DNA of 64,000 nucleotides from Desulfopila sp. IMCC35006 (GCF_005116645.1 NZ_SWCM01000005.1:300944-364943); one strand, 5' to 3'. Shown: positions 1 to 9,968, counted from the first letter of the stretch. Translations and numbers: made by a program. The notes: generated by a model from the letters alone, not told the origin.

Positions 1-66
1 TAAGGCGGCGGTCTTGAAAACCGTTGTACGAAAGTACCGTGGGTTCGAATCCTACTTCCTCCGCCA
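1..66 (+). tRNA. tRNA-Ser (anticodon TGA), 5' end outside the window
   Basis: The anticodon arm CGGT-CTTGAAA-ACCG gives anticodon TGA. A long class II variable arm follows, then the T arm GGTTCGAATCC and a 3' CCA at 64-66. The acceptor 5' strand and most of the D arm lie before base 1, so the gene is partial here. Serine identity is supported by both the anticodon and the long variable arm. Confidence 0.93.
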
Positions 67-83
67 AAAAATTATTATTGCGT

Positions 84-175
<92 letters not shown>

Positions 176-392
176 GTAATTCCTGTAAGTCCTCGTATTA
201 CTTGCAATATATTCCAATGTTTCCAAACGACCTGCGGGTCTCAAAAAGCTGAAATCGGTATTGAGGGATCAACTGTCTTGCAGCTGATCGGCAAAGGTAC
301 CTTTTTTTCTTACGGAAATTCCTATTTCTGGTAAATTTGACGAATCGCCAAAAAATGCTTCACCAAAGACAGTCTCTTGATATTAAGCACTA

Positions 393-1559
393 TTACAGCC
401 GTTGCTTGATTGCCTGCGCCAGCTCATGGACAGCCATCGCATAATAGACGCTGTGGTTGTAGCGGGTAATGGTATAAAAATCAGGATGTCCGATAAGGTA
501 TTGATCATATCCGGCATGATGCAGCAGGAGCAGGTGGAAGGGTCCTTCGCTGTTGTCTGGCCGCGCTGGGTGCAGCCCCGCCCTTTCGATTTCGGCCATG
601 GTATACTGTTTTTTAAGACCAGGTTCCAGGGCAACCGTGCCTCGAGTTAGAAGGGGTGTTACGACTGGTTGTCCGGACTTCCAGCCATGCTGTGCAAAAT
701 AGTTGGCAATACTGCCGATCGCGTCTTCCGGATCCCAAAGATCCCGGTGTCCATCCATGTTGAAATCAACCGCCCATGTCAGAAAACTGCTGGGCATGAA
801 TTGGCCCAGTCCCATGGCTCCGGCAAAAGATCCTACCGGTTCAGCCGGATCAAGACCTTCGTTTCTGGTCATCAGTAAAAATTTTTCAAGTTCACTCTGG
901 AAATATTCGCCCCGGCGTGCGTAATCAAAGCTCAGCGTGGTCAAGGCATCAATAACTCTGTGATTACCGACATTGCCACCAAATCTTGTCTCGACAGCAA
1001 GAATGGCAAGGATATACTCCTCAGGAACGCCGTACTGCCGGGAGGCACGTTGAAGTGCGGAACTATAGTTTTGGGCAAAATCCACTGCTTCTACAATATG
1101 CTTCTCATCAACGAATTTGGCGCGATATCGGGTCCATCCTCCTGGAAAAGGCTTTCCCTTCACGGCCTGATCGGATTTGGTCAGATATCGGAGGGTCCAG
1201 TTTTTGCGTTGTGCCTGTGAAAAAAGCCCTCTCAGGTAGTCGCGCTCAAAACCGTGCTTCTGTGCCATCTCCTCAATGAATTGATTGACGGATGCATACC
1301 CGGCAAAATGACCTGATACCGATTGGGCTGAATACGAACCAACCGGTGCCTGCGGCTTCCTGGTCTCTGTTGCTAAATGTTGTGGCTGCTGGCTGGCTAT
1401 TACCCTTTGGCTGTCGTCCTGGTGACCTCCGCAGGCAGATAAAAAAAGAGAAAATGCCAGGGTTCCACAGACGGCAATCCTTTTCAGGAAGGACGACCGC
1501 AGAAAAGGATGATTGCAGGAACAAGGATATAAACGCAGAAAGCTGAAGGTTATGAACAT
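393..1559 (-). CDS. mltB: Lytic murein transglycosylase B family lipoprotein
   Basis: This 388-residue protein should cleave the beta-1,4 bond between N-acetylmuramic acid and N-acetylglucosamine in peptidoglycan, leaving 1,6-anhydro ends. The N-terminus has a basic/hydrophobic segment ending in the lipobox LSAC with Cys43, so a lipid-anchored periplasmic location is expected. The MltB core is clear: AVETRFGGN carries the presumed catalytic glutamate, and GSFAGAMGLGQFMPSSF is the conserved substrate-groove block. I kept the ATG at 1559 because no other ATG, GTG or TTG lies before the signal sequence; the leader is therefore long and no strong ribosome site is visible. The gene stands alone, upstream (in its own direction) of the serine tRNAs on the other strand. 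Confidence 0.9.
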   Translation of the reverse strand: MFITFSFLRLYPCSCNHPFLRSSFLKRIAVCGTLAFSLFLSACGGHQDDSQRVIASQQPQHLATETRKPQAPVGSYSAQSVSGHFAGYASVNQFIEEMAQKHGFERDYLRGLFSQAQRKNWTLRYLTKSDQAVKGKPFPGGWTRYRAKFVDEKHIVEAVDFAQNYSSALQRASRQYGVPEEYILAILAVETRFGGNVGNHRVIDALTTLSFDYARRGEYFQSELEKFLLMTRNEGLDPAEPVGSFAGAMGLGQFMPSSFLTWAVDFNMDGHRDLWDPEDAIGSIANYFAQHGWKSGQPVVTPLLTRGTVALEPGLKKQYTMAEIERAGLHPARPDNSEGPFHLLLLHHAGYDQYLIGHPDFYTITRYNHSVYYAMAVHELAQAIKQRL

Positions 1560-1823
1560 CGCAAATCGTTTGAAATTACTCTTGAGAGGTGTGTATTATC
1601 GGTAAGTTATTAGATGGTGATTTAATATCAGATTGACGAAAATAGCAATAAAATACAGTGCGGATGGCTCTGGCTTGTCGGAGATAATCATAGTTTGGGT
1701 GTTGCAGCAAAATGATGCAACGGCCAATCAGTGCAGAGTGATTTTCCTCTCTGTCAAAACCAGAGCAAAATAGACGTAATGCACACTAATTTGAAACTGC
1801 TTTAGATTGCTCATTTGCACTCA

Positions 1824-2684
1824 TTATTCTCCCAGCAATAAATCTGCTACTCGGTCGAGGTCGTCTAGCGAATAATATTCTATTTCAATCTTGCCTCTGG
1901 TACCATTTTGGGTAATCGCCACCTTTGAGTTTAAGCGATTGGTCAGTTGTGTGACCAAAGAGTTTTTATAGGAGAGTGGTATTTCCTCAGCGGGAGGCTG
2001 GATCGGTCTTTTGGGCCTTGAATGGGTAAGAGTTGCTTTTTTAATAATTTTTTCTGTCTGGCGAACCGAAAGTCCATTTTTAATAATAACATTTCTGATC
2101 TCTTGAATTTTTAGCGGTTCGTCTGCCAGCTTTACCAGGGCACGGCCATGACCTTCGCTTAAAAGCCCATCTGTTATATCTCGCCGTATAATTTCAGGAA
2201 GTTTTAGTAATCTCAACATGTTAGTAACTGTTGAGCGTTGTTTCCCCACTCTTTTTGCCGTTTCTTCCTGGGTATATCCGAATTTTTCGATAAGTTTTTT
2301 ATAAGCTTCCGCTTCTTCTATGGGATTGAGGTCGGTCCTCTGCACATTTTCAATGAGGGCTAACTCGAGTAGACTATCCTCTTGGTCAACATCAAGCACG
2401 ATGACGGGTACGTGGGTTAAACCTGCGAGTTTTGAAGCTCTCAGCCTTCTTTCACCCGCGATGAGTTCGAAATCATCATTCGGTCCGGATGTTACTATCA
2501 GTGGCTGGATAACGCCTTTTTCCCGAATCGAATCAGCCAACTCCTGGAGATCGTCGGCGTTGAAGTGTGTACGTGGTTGGTACTTATTCGGTATTATCTT
2601 GTTTATATTACACTCAAAAAATTTTTCCTGCTCTTCACCGAAAAGGAGGCCAACTCCCTGGCCCAGTCCTGTTTTCTTACTCAT
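1824..2684 (-). CDS. parB: Chromosome partitioning protein ParB
   Basis: ParB binds parS sites, clamps onto DNA with CTP and loads the origin region for segregation with ParA. The 286-residue protein shows the N-terminal CTP-binding fold with the IAGERR box (about 75-80) and ENVQRTDLNP (112-121), a helix-turn-helix at about 137-160 (GYTQEETAKRVGKQRSTVTNMLRLL) that should read parS, and a short C-terminal dimerisation domain. Its start overlaps the end of parA by 8 bases, so the two are translationally coupled. A perfect parS site lies beyond parA at 3642-3657. Confidence 0.97.
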   Translation of the reverse strand: MSKKTGLGQGVGLLFGEEQEKFFECNINKIIPNKYQPRTHFNADDLQELADSIREKGVIQPLIVTSGPNDDFELIAGERRLRASKLAGLTHVPVIVLDVDQEDSLLELALIENVQRTDLNPIEEAEAYKKLIEKFGYTQEETAKRVGKQRSTVTNMLRLLKLPEIIRRDITDGLLSEGHGRALVKLADEPLKIQEIRNVIIKNGLSVRQTEKIIKKATLTHSRPKRPIQPPAEEIPLSYKNSLVTQLTNRLNSKVAITQNGTRGKIEIEYYSLDDLDRVADLLLGE

Positions 2685-3462
2685 TATATTTCCTCTGATT
2701 GGTCAGGAACTCTTTAGCGAGGTTCATATAGGAGACCGCGCCGGTGGAAGTTTTGTCGTAATCGATAATGGTCTGTCCGTGACTTGGACATTCACTGAGT
2801 CTGACGTTCCTGGGAATTACCGTTTTATAAAGCTGGTCTTTGAAATGGGTTTTTATCTCTGCTGCAACCTGATGGGTGAGCCTGTTACGCTTATCAAACA
2901 TAGTCAGAACCAATCCTTCGATATAGAGGGATTTGTTAAAGGACTTTTTCACCGATCGTATGGTATTGACGAGTTGTGCAAGTCCCTCCATGGCGAAATA
3001 TTCACACTGCATTGGAATGAGCACAGAATTTGCTGATGTCAAGGCGTTCACCGTCAAGAGTCCAAGCGATGGCGGACAATCTATTACAATATAATCATAC
3101 AAGCCAAGTACCGGTTCCAACAAGAGGCGCAGTCTCGTTTCTCTGTTTTCCACTGATATCATCTCTATTTCTGCTGCAACGAGATCTATGCTTGACGGAA
3201 GTATGTCAAGATTATTTACGCTGCTTTTTCTGAGGATATCAGTGCTCGAATAACCGCCGGAATAGGCATGATAAAGGTGGGCTTTCACTTTTTTCATGTT
3301 TACCCCGATCCCGCTAGAAGCGTTCCCTTGAGGGTCAGAATCGACAAGTAGTACTTTTTTTCTTTTTTTCGCAAGGGCAGCAGAGAGGTTGATCGACGTT
3401 GTCGTTTTCCCAACCCCACCTTTTTGGTTTGCAATCGCGATAATTTTTGCAGACGGATTCAT
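2677..3462 (-). CDS. parA: Chromosome partitioning ATPase ParA/Soj
   Basis: ParA is a deviant Walker ATPase that forms a nucleoid-bound gradient and pulls ParB-parS complexes. The deviant Walker A motif KGGVGKTT occupies residues 14-21, with DSDPQGN at 41-47 and the Walker B-like IVIDCPPSLG further on. At 261 residues it matches chromosomal Soj proteins rather than longer plasmid forms. The ATG at 3462 is preceded by AAAGGA at a good distance. It forms an operon with parB and diverges from nadB. The usual gid/mnm genes are not seen upstream. Confidence 0.97.
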   Translation of the reverse strand: MNPSAKIIAIANQKGGVGKTTTSINLSAALAKKRKKVLLVDSDPQGNASSGIGVNMKKVKAHLYHAYSGGYSSTDILRKSSVNNLDILPSSIDLVAAEIEMISVENRETRLRLLLEPVLGLYDYIVIDCPPSLGLLTVNALTSANSVLIPMQCEYFAMEGLAQLVNTIRSVKKSFNKSLYIEGLVLTMFDKRNRLTHQVAAEIKTHFKDQLYKTVIPRNVRLSECPSHGQTIIDYDKTSTGAVSYMNLAKEFLTNQRKYNE

Positions 3463-3640
3463 CGTTTATTCCTTTAAGGAAAAGTTTTAATGAGCGCAAA
3501 ATAATCGGTCCAACTAAAAATATCTCCATAAATTTTCTGTTTTGGCTGTTTTTAATGCCTTTTTTTGTTCAAAAACAACAAGGTCTTGCTATTTTTGGCA
3601 AAAAACATTTAGGTTTTGTTGCTGTTTTTCTGTTAATTAT

Positions 3641-3658
3641 ATGTTTCACGTGAAACAT
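3641..3658. promoter_or_regulatory. parS centromere site
   Basis: ATGTTTCACGTGAAACAT is a perfect 18-bp palindrome containing the canonical 16-bp parS core TGTTTCACGTGAAACA (3642-3657) with no mismatch. It lies between parA and nadB, 25 bases before the nadB start codon. ParB encoded next door should load here; spreading could affect nadB and parAB transcription. Confidence 0.97.
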
Positions 3659-3682
3659 TTTTTCTCTTGGGGGTTGTGTGAA

Positions 3683-5254
3683 ATGGAATCAGATTTTCTG
3701 ATTATTGGAAGTGGCATTGCTGGTTTATCTCTTGCGTTGAAGGCGTCACGGCTGGGGACGGTAAATGTTATAACTAAAAAAGAAGAAGTTGATACAGCAA
3801 CGAACCTTGCGCAAGGTGGAATTGCGGCTGTCTTGAATAGTGAAGATAGTTTTGCCGATCATATCCATGACACACTAAAAGCTGGAGACGGTTTGTGTGA
3901 TGAAAAAGTGGTGAGAATGGTCGTTGAAAACGGACCTGAGCGCGTCAAGGAGCTTATTGCGTTAGGTGTTAAGTTTGTAAAGGAAAAAGATGGAAATCTC
4001 AGTCTGGGAAGAGAGGGCGGACATTCCAAACGAAGAGTTGCCCATGCTTACGATTTGACGGGGCGGGAGATTGAAAGGGCTTTGATCGAAAGTGTGGAAC
4101 AAAATAAGAAGATATCTCTTTATGAAAACCATATGTGTGTCGATCTGATCACAGAACAGCAAGAAACGACTCAACGGGAAATATCACAGAAAAGATGTGT
4201 CGGGGCATATGTAATCGATGAATTGGGGACAGTTAAAGTTTTTTTAGCAAAAATAGTGGTTCTTTGCACTGGTGGGGCAGGAAAGGTCTATCTTTACACA
4301 AGTAACCCCGATATTGCAACCGGGGACGGGGTGGCGGTCGCGCATCGTGTCGGTGCGGCGGTGAGCAATATGGAATTCGTTCAGTTTCACCCAACCTGCC
4401 TGTATCATCACCAGGCTAAAAATTTTCTTATCTCAGAGGCGGTTAGAGGCGAAGGTGCGATTCTTGTAGATGAAAATAATAATAGATTTATGGCAAGGTA
4501 TGAACCGGTGGATATGGAATTGGCAACTCGCGATAAAGTTGCCAGGGCGATTGACACGGAAATGAAAAGAACCGGAGCGGATTGTGTTTATCTCGACATT
4601 AGCCATAAGGAAAAGGCCTTTTTAAAGGAGCGGTTTCCAACTATTTATGAAAAATGTCTGTCTCTGGGCATAGACATCGCAAAAATGCCGATTCCGGTTG
4701 TGCCTGCAGCGCATTATCTCTGTGGTGGGGTGAAAACCGATATTCATGGTCGAACCACGATCGACGGTCTCTTTGCCTTGGGTGAGACGTCGTGCACAGG
4801 ATTGCATGGTGGAAATCGTTTGGCGAGCAATAGTCTGCTTGAAGCTGTTGTTTACGCGGAAAACGTATTTAGATATTGTGAAAGTAACTGGCCGTCAATT
4901 ATGCAGCTGGAAAATAACAATTGTTATCATTATGATAATGCTGACAAAGAAAAAATTGATGAGGAAATTCTTATAAATCATAATTGGGATGTTATTCGAA
5001 GAGTAATGTGGAATTATGTTGGCATTGTCAGAAAGGAGTCCCGATTGATGATTGCCCAACAAAGGATAGTAGAAGTAAGAAAAGAAATTGAAGAGATCGT
5101 TGAAAAATTTCAAATAACCCCGAACATGCTTGAATTGAGAAATATATCGCTTGTGGCATCATTGATAATTGAGGCGTCACTGGCGCGAAAACAGTCGAAG
5201 GGGCTGCATTATATTCTCGATTACCCGGCCGTTGATGTCGGGGAGTCTGACTGA
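3683..5254 (+). CDS. nadB: L-aspartate oxidase
   Basis: NadB oxidises L-aspartate to iminoaspartate with FAD, the first step of de novo NAD synthesis; under anaerobic conditions fumarate is the usual electron acceptor. From ATG 3683 the protein has 523 residues, the family's normal length. The N-terminal Rossmann motif IIGSGIAGLSLAL binds FAD; REGGHSKRRVAHAYD, QFHPTCLYH and SEAVRGEGA hold the active-site His/Arg residues, and the C-terminal helical domain is present. The frame is open upstream to 3542, but ATG 3683 has GGGGG in front and matches the usual N-terminus MxSDFLIIGSG; the parS site would otherwise be coding. No nadA or nadC lies nearby. Confidence 0.96.
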   Translation: MESDFLIIGSGIAGLSLALKASRLGTVNVITKKEEVDTATNLAQGGIAAVLNSEDSFADHIHDTLKAGDGLCDEKVVRMVVENGPERVKELIALGVKFVKEKDGNLSLGREGGHSKRRVAHAYDLTGREIERALIESVEQNKKISLYENHMCVDLITEQQETTQREISQKRCVGAYVIDELGTVKVFLAKIVVLCTGGAGKVYLYTSNPDIATGDGVAVAHRVGAAVSNMEFVQFHPTCLYHHQAKNFLISEAVRGEGAILVDENNNRFMARYEPVDMELATRDKVARAIDTEMKRTGADCVYLDISHKEKAFLKERFPTIYEKCLSLGIDIAKMPIPVVPAAHYLCGGVKTDIHGRTTIDGLFALGETSCTGLHGGNRLASNSLLEAVVYAENVFRYCESNWPSIMQLENNNCYHYDNADKEKIDEEILINHNWDVIRRVMWNYVGIVRKESRLMIAQQRIVEVRKEIEEIVEKFQITPNMLELRNISLVASLIIEASLARKQSKGLHYILDYPAVDVGESD

Positions 5255-5284
5255 GAAAACATCGTATCCCCAGAGGACCAATAT

Positions 5285-6349
5285 ATGAAAAAAAATATTA
5301 AAGTGCTCATCGTTGACGATGAACCGTTAAATGTCGAGATACTCCTGGAGATATTACGTTTTCATCATCGCTATGAATGTAGATGGGCAACCTCTGGGGA
5401 GGAGGCTTTGCAGATCCTTAGCGCATACATTCCGGAAATAATTTTGCTAGACGTGAAAATGTCCGGGATAGATGGCTATGAAGTCTGCCGCCGTATACGA
5501 GCACAGTCAGAGCATAGGTTTTCCAAGATAATTATGATTTCCGGTATGTCGTTGATTGATGATCGCTTGAAGGGGTATGAAGCGGGAGCCGATGATTACC
5601 TCACCAAGCCATACGATGAGGGAGAGCTTGTTGCCAAACTAGAAGTGTATTCCAAGCTCAATAGAATAGAGGAAGTAGATACACTGAAAACAACGGCATT
5701 AAACATATTACGGCATGAAACCCGGACCCCCCTCAATGGGATAATCATGGGCAGTGATTTGCTCAGCAACATGGAGGATCTTTCCGAAAAAGCAAAAGGC
5801 TACGTCGAGTTAGTGCGACAATCCGGATTGAAGATTCAGGAGCTGGTAGAGAAAATTTCGCGATATTATTCCATTAAAGACGGCATACTGCTCAACCCCT
5901 CGTTAAAAGCGCCATATTTAGTTATTAACAATATTATCAATGAGTTAAGTGGTTCGCTGTCCGCTGGTCGAGTGATTTTCAGTTGTGATGAGAAGATAGA
6001 ACTTTTTGCGGATTGGACTCTTTTAACAGAGGCCTTTAGGTATCTTGTTGATAATTCAATAAAAGAATGTCCCGAAAAGCAGCAGGTCACGATCAACTGC
6101 CAGCAGAAAGCAGCGGATCTTTTCATTCAGGTGGGCGATGCCAGTCTCGGATCGGACGTGGCCTTGAGCGAAAGGAGGTTTGACGGTCTCTTTTCATCTG
6201 ATCTTTTGCATCATCATCAGGGAACCGGGCTGAGTCTGGCAATTGCCAAGGAAATCATTGAAGAACACGGCGGCCAAATCACCTGTAGAAATAGAGAGAA
6301 CGGCGGGGTTCTCTATGAAATCACCGTAAAGAATCAACCGCCCTGTTAA
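5285..6349 (+). CDS. Receiver domain-histidine kinase protein (REC-HisKA-HATPase)
   Basis: A 354-residue soluble signalling protein with the receiver first and the kinase second. REC spans about 5-120, with the acidic pair DD11-12, phospho-acceptor Asp56, Ser86 and Lys108. The dimerisation/phosphotransfer helix has His144 in ILRHETRTPLNG. The ATPase domain keeps the N-box Asn257 (VDNSIK) and the GTGLSLA lid (313-319), but the G1 box is degenerate (VGDASLGS instead of DxGxG), so ATP binding may be weak. There is no sensor or membrane segment; input probably comes from a partner kinase through REC. It begins 30 bases after nadB and may be co-transcribed. Confidence 0.88.
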   Translation: MKKNIKVLIVDDEPLNVEILLEILRFHHRYECRWATSGEEALQILSAYIPEIILLDVKMSGIDGYEVCRRIRAQSEHRFSKIIMISGMSLIDDRLKGYEAGADDYLTKPYDEGELVAKLEVYSKLNRIEEVDTLKTTALNILRHETRTPLNGIIMGSDLLSNMEDLSEKAKGYVELVRQSGLKIQELVEKISRYYSIKDGILLNPSLKAPYLVINNIINELSGSLSAGRVIFSCDEKIELFADWTLLTEAFRYLVDNSIKECPEKQQVTINCQQKAADLFIQVGDASLGSDVALSERRFDGLFSSDLLHHHQGTGLSLAIAKEIIEEHGGQITCRNRENGGVLYEITVKNQPPC

Positions 6350-6550
6350 GGACCCGCTTGAATTCGTTGTTTTCTTGCTTCTGGTACAGATACCGTTGCA
6401 TCCATGACCGGGTATAGTTTGAAGCATCAGGTTCTAATCGATGCATGACGTATTGCACGATTCACGAATTGTATTAGTGTGTTAGCTGCAGGATATATGG
6501 GGTGTTTTATTAAAAAAGACTGAATACTTTCCTGACGGCGGGACAAAGCC

Positions 6551-7297
6551 ATGCGCAATGCTACCCTCTCGAAAAGTCATTTTGATGCCGTTTTGTTCGA
6601 TCTGGATGGTGTCATAACAAAAACCGCAGGAGTCCATGCCGCCTGCTGGAAAAAGCTGTTCGATGATTTTCTGCGAGACCATGCCATATCCACGCAACAG
6701 GTCTTTGTCCCGTTTGATCCCGTGTCCGATTACACCAAATATGTAGATGGAAAATTGCGGCAGGAAGGAGTTGCCGATTTTCTCGCGTCGCGGGGCATTT
6801 CCTTGCCATTGGGGGATTCCTCTGCCGCTTGTGGTCAGCATACTGTCCGGGGCTTGGCCTGTCGAAAAGATGAAATTTTTAACACTGTCCTGCAGGAGAA
6901 GGGTGTTGAAGTACTGGAGGATGGACTGGCACTTGTAGGTCATGTGCGTGCCAATGGCTTCAAGACTGCGGTGGTATCTTCCAGTAAAAACTGCCGGCTT
7001 GTCCTGCAAATGGCTAATATTGAGAAATTATTCGACATTCGGGTAGATGGTGTCACGGTCGAACAGTTGGGATTAAAGGGCAAACCGCACCCGGACACCT
7101 TTTTAAAGGCAGCGGATATGCTTGGTGTTCAGCCGAAGCGTTCTGTGGTTGTCGAAGATGCCATTGCCGGGGTGCAGGCTGGACGGCGCGGTAACTTTGG
7201 CCTGGTGATCGGTGTCGATCGCCTGGGAAATGCATCGGCCCTGCGGAACAACGGCGCTGATATTGTGGTGACGGATCTGAAATGTTTCATCGTATAG
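6551..7297 (+). CDS. Beta-phosphoglucomutase-like HAD-superfamily enzyme
   Basis: A 248-residue subclass IA HAD protein. Motif I is FDLDGVIT, with nucleophile Asp17 and acid/base Asp19. A helical cap follows; motif II is in VVSSSKN, the motif III Lys in KPHPDTF, and motif IV is VVEDAIAGVQAG. The family includes phosphatases and beta-phosphoglucomutase (beta-glucose 1-phosphate to glucose 6-phosphate). The gene directly upstream of a GH65 phosphorylase, which releases beta-glucose 1-phosphate, strongly favours the mutase role. Specificity cannot be settled from sequence alone. Confidence 0.85.
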   Translation: MRNATLSKSHFDAVLFDLDGVITKTAGVHAACWKKLFDDFLRDHAISTQQVFVPFDPVSDYTKYVDGKLRQEGVADFLASRGISLPLGDSSAACGQHTVRGLACRKDEIFNTVLQEKGVEVLEDGLALVGHVRANGFKTAVVSSSKNCRLVLQMANIEKLFDIRVDGVTVEQLGLKGKPHPDTFLKAADMLGVQPKRSVVVEDAIAGVQAGRRGNFGLVIGVDRLGNASALRNNGADIVVTDLKCFIV

Positions 7298-7377
7298 ATC
7301 CGGATTTTCCCGCATAGGCCATCGAATTTCGCGGAATTACTCTGTCTGAAAATGCTTGAAAACATGCAGAGGGGATC

Positions 7378-9783
7378 ATGCTCTATCGAGAACGACTCAA
7401 TCCGCCTTCATATATTTATCCGGGCGATGAATGGAAAATTATCGAAAAAGAGTTTTATCCGTCGCTTCTTGGCCAGATGGAGACGATTTTCGCCTTGAGC
7501 AACGGTTATCTCGGCATGCGCGGAACGTCCGAAGAAGGGACACCCTTTGCCAATCATGGAACGTTGATTAATGGTTTTTATGAAAGTTGGCCAATTATCT
7601 ATGGTGAAAATGCCTACGGGTTCGCTAAGACCGGGCAAACCATTGTAAATATTCATGATTTAAAGATAATCCGACTTTTTGTCGATGATGAACCCTTTAG
7701 TCTGCTAACCGCCGACATGAAATCTTTCAATCGTACGCTTGATATGAAAGAAGGCACCCTGACCCGGGATATTCTCTGGGAAATGCCCTCGGGCAAACTG
7801 GTGTCGATCAAATCGACCCGTCTGGTCAGCTTTGAACATTGGCATTTGGCCATTATTAATTATGAAGTGACTATTCTGAACAGTAATGCTTCTGTGGTTA
7901 TCCTGTCGGAAATTACCCCCCACCGCACTATCAGGGGAACTGACGGGGATCCCCGGGAAACCAGGGTATTTAGGGAAAAAGTGTTGCTTCCTCAGGCGAG
8001 AATGGCCGAAGAAATGCAGATTATTCTCGGTTTTCGTACCCAAAACAGTGGTATGAGCCTCGGCTGCGGCATAGATCACTCTGTTGAAACGGAGAATGTG
8101 ATCACCGCGGAGAACGAAGCCGCCGATGAGGAAGGCAATGTCGTTTTCACCATAGATGCCCGGCAGAACAGCCCGGTTCGGCTTATCAAGTGGATGAGTT
8201 TTCATACGTCCAGTACCACAGCGCCAGAAGATCTTTGCAAGCGGGTCGGACGAACTCTGCGTCGGGCAAAAGAAAACGGCTACGAAACGATTCTGAATTC
8301 ACAAAAGCTCTTTCTGGATAACTACTGGCAGGCCAGCGATGTCCAGATGGCGGTGACCGAAAGGCGAAAACAGGGGGGGCGTACCACCGAACAATGGCAG
8401 CAGGCCATTCGTTGGAATCTTTTTCAGCTCTGTCAGGCATCGATGAGGACTGAGGGCACAGGAATTCCGGCTAAAGGCCTGACGGGCACGGGCTATGAAG
8501 GCCATTATTTCTGGGACATTGAGATTTATGTGCTTCCTTTCCTCATCTATACGAAACCCCGCATTGCCAAAAACCTGCTTAAATTTCGCTACGGCATGCT
8601 CGATCAGGCGAGACAGCGCGCGAGGGACGTCAATCAGAAAGGTGCTCTTTTTCCCTGGCGAACCATTAACGGCGAGGAAGCATCGGCGTATTACGCGGCA
8701 GGCACCGCCCAGTACCATATCAATGCCGATATCATGTTTGGCTTGAAAAAATATGTCGAGGTGACCGGAGATTTCGAATTTCTCTACCGGGAAGGCGTCG
8801 AGATGCTGGTAGAAACCGCCCGGCTATGGTGTGACCTCGGTTTTTTTTCCGAGCGGCAAAACGGGCAGTTCTGCATTCATGGGGTGACCGGTCCTGATGA
8901 ATATAATACGGTGGTCAACAACAACGCCTACACCAATCTTATGGCCAGGGAGAATCTTCGGTATGCCGCTGCCACTGTGGAAGAGTTGCGCCAAAAAGAT
9001 GCGGCTGGTTACCAGTTCCTGGTGGATAAAACCGGCCTGGTGTATGCGGAAGTGGAGGAGTGGCAGCGGGCCGCCGATAAAATGTACATTCCCTACGACG
9101 ATGAACTGCAGATTCATCTCCAGGATGACACTTTTTTAGAAAAAAAAGAGTGGGATATTGCAGGAACGCCCCCGGAAAATTTCCCTCTGCTGCTCCATTA
9201 CCATCCGCTGGTGATATACCGGCACCGGGTGATCAAGCAGCCTGATCTGGTCCTGGCCCTTTTTCTGCTCGGTAATCAGTTTTCCGCCGAAGAGAAAGAG
9301 CGAAATTTTGATTATTATGATCGACTCACCACTGGCGATTCCTCACTTTCCGTCGGTATTCAGGCTATTGTTGCCGCCGAGATCAACAACAACGAGAAGG
9401 CTCAGGAATATGGCCGTTTTGCAGTCTTGATGGATCTGGCCGATGTCGGCGGCAACAGCGGTCAGGGTTGTCATATCGCCTCCATCGGCGCCGCATGGAT
9501 GGTGCTGGTCTACGGTTATGCCGGCATGCGGGATTATGGTGGGTCGATTTCCTTCAACCCGAAACTGCCTGACCGTTGCACCCGGTTTCGCTTCCGTCTG
9601 ACGGTTCGAAAAAGCTTTATGGAGGTTGAAATTCTTCCCGGTCAAGCCATTTATCGACTTGTAAATGGACCGAACCTGAGCTTCCACCATAACGATAAAA
9701 AGGTGGAATTGACCTCACAATCCCCCGAAGCGGTTTGTGCCTATGCCGGCGCAGCGCCGGGTCCGCTCCAGTGTGATCTGTGA
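7378..9783 (+). CDS. Glycoside hydrolase family 65 disaccharide phosphorylase (maltose/trehalose/kojibiose type)
   Basis: An 801-residue GH65 enzyme. It should phosphorolyse an alpha-linked glucose disaccharide, with inversion, into beta-glucose 1-phosphate and glucose. The N-terminal beta-sandwich (about 1-290) holds LSNGYLGMRGTSEEG. The (alpha/alpha)6 barrel carries GTGYEGHYFWDIE, ALFPWRTINGEEAS and the catalytic-acid block HGVTGPDEYNTVVNNNAYTN. The C-terminal part has GCHIASIGAAWM, where phosphate binds in the family. ATG 7378 is preceded by AGAGGGG. Together with the HAD gene upstream it forms a cytoplasmic pathway from trehalose or maltose to glucose 6-phosphate. Which disaccharide is used cannot be told here, and no sugar transporter is adjacent. 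Confidence 0.9.
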   Translation: MLYRERLNPPSYIYPGDEWKIIEKEFYPSLLGQMETIFALSNGYLGMRGTSEEGTPFANHGTLINGFYESWPIIYGENAYGFAKTGQTIVNIHDLKIIRLFVDDEPFSLLTADMKSFNRTLDMKEGTLTRDILWEMPSGKLVSIKSTRLVSFEHWHLAIINYEVTILNSNASVVILSEITPHRTIRGTDGDPRETRVFREKVLLPQARMAEEMQIILGFRTQNSGMSLGCGIDHSVETENVITAENEAADEEGNVVFTIDARQNSPVRLIKWMSFHTSSTTAPEDLCKRVGRTLRRAKENGYETILNSQKLFLDNYWQASDVQMAVTERRKQGGRTTEQWQQAIRWNLFQLCQASMRTEGTGIPAKGLTGTGYEGHYFWDIEIYVLPFLIYTKPRIAKNLLKFRYGMLDQARQRARDVNQKGALFPWRTINGEEASAYYAAGTAQYHINADIMFGLKKYVEVTGDFEFLYREGVEMLVETARLWCDLGFFSERQNGQFCIHGVTGPDEYNTVVNNNAYTNLMARENLRYAAATVEELRQKDAAGYQFLVDKTGLVYAEVEEWQRAADKMYIPYDDELQIHLQDDTFLEKKEWDIAGTPPENFPLLLHYHPLVIYRHRVIKQPDLVLALFLLGNQFSAEEKERNFDYYDRLTTGDSSLSVGIQAIVAAEINNNEKAQEYGRFAVLMDLADVGGNSGQGCHIASIGAAWMVLVYGYAGMRDYGGSISFNPKLPDRCTRFRFRLTVRKSFMEVEILPGQAIYRLVNGPNLSFHHNDKKVELTSQSPEAVCAYAGAAPGPLQCDL

Positions 9784-9968
9784 TCGCCAATCTGCAACGA
9801 TTATGCGAGATTCATAATGCACACAACCTCTGTTAATGGTACAACCGTCCGGTTTAGTTCTGGCGTGATTGGTTCGTTCCTGCTTGTTGTTTGCTTGTAA
9901 GAAGCGTGGCAGAATAACGCAATAACCCCGCAGATATCTCAATTGTAAAAACAGCAGGAGTACCTGGA

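Noticed and set aside
3542..3682. Upstream extension of nadB
   Set aside because: The extra 47 codons include the parS palindrome, are not NadB-like and precede a better start at 3683.
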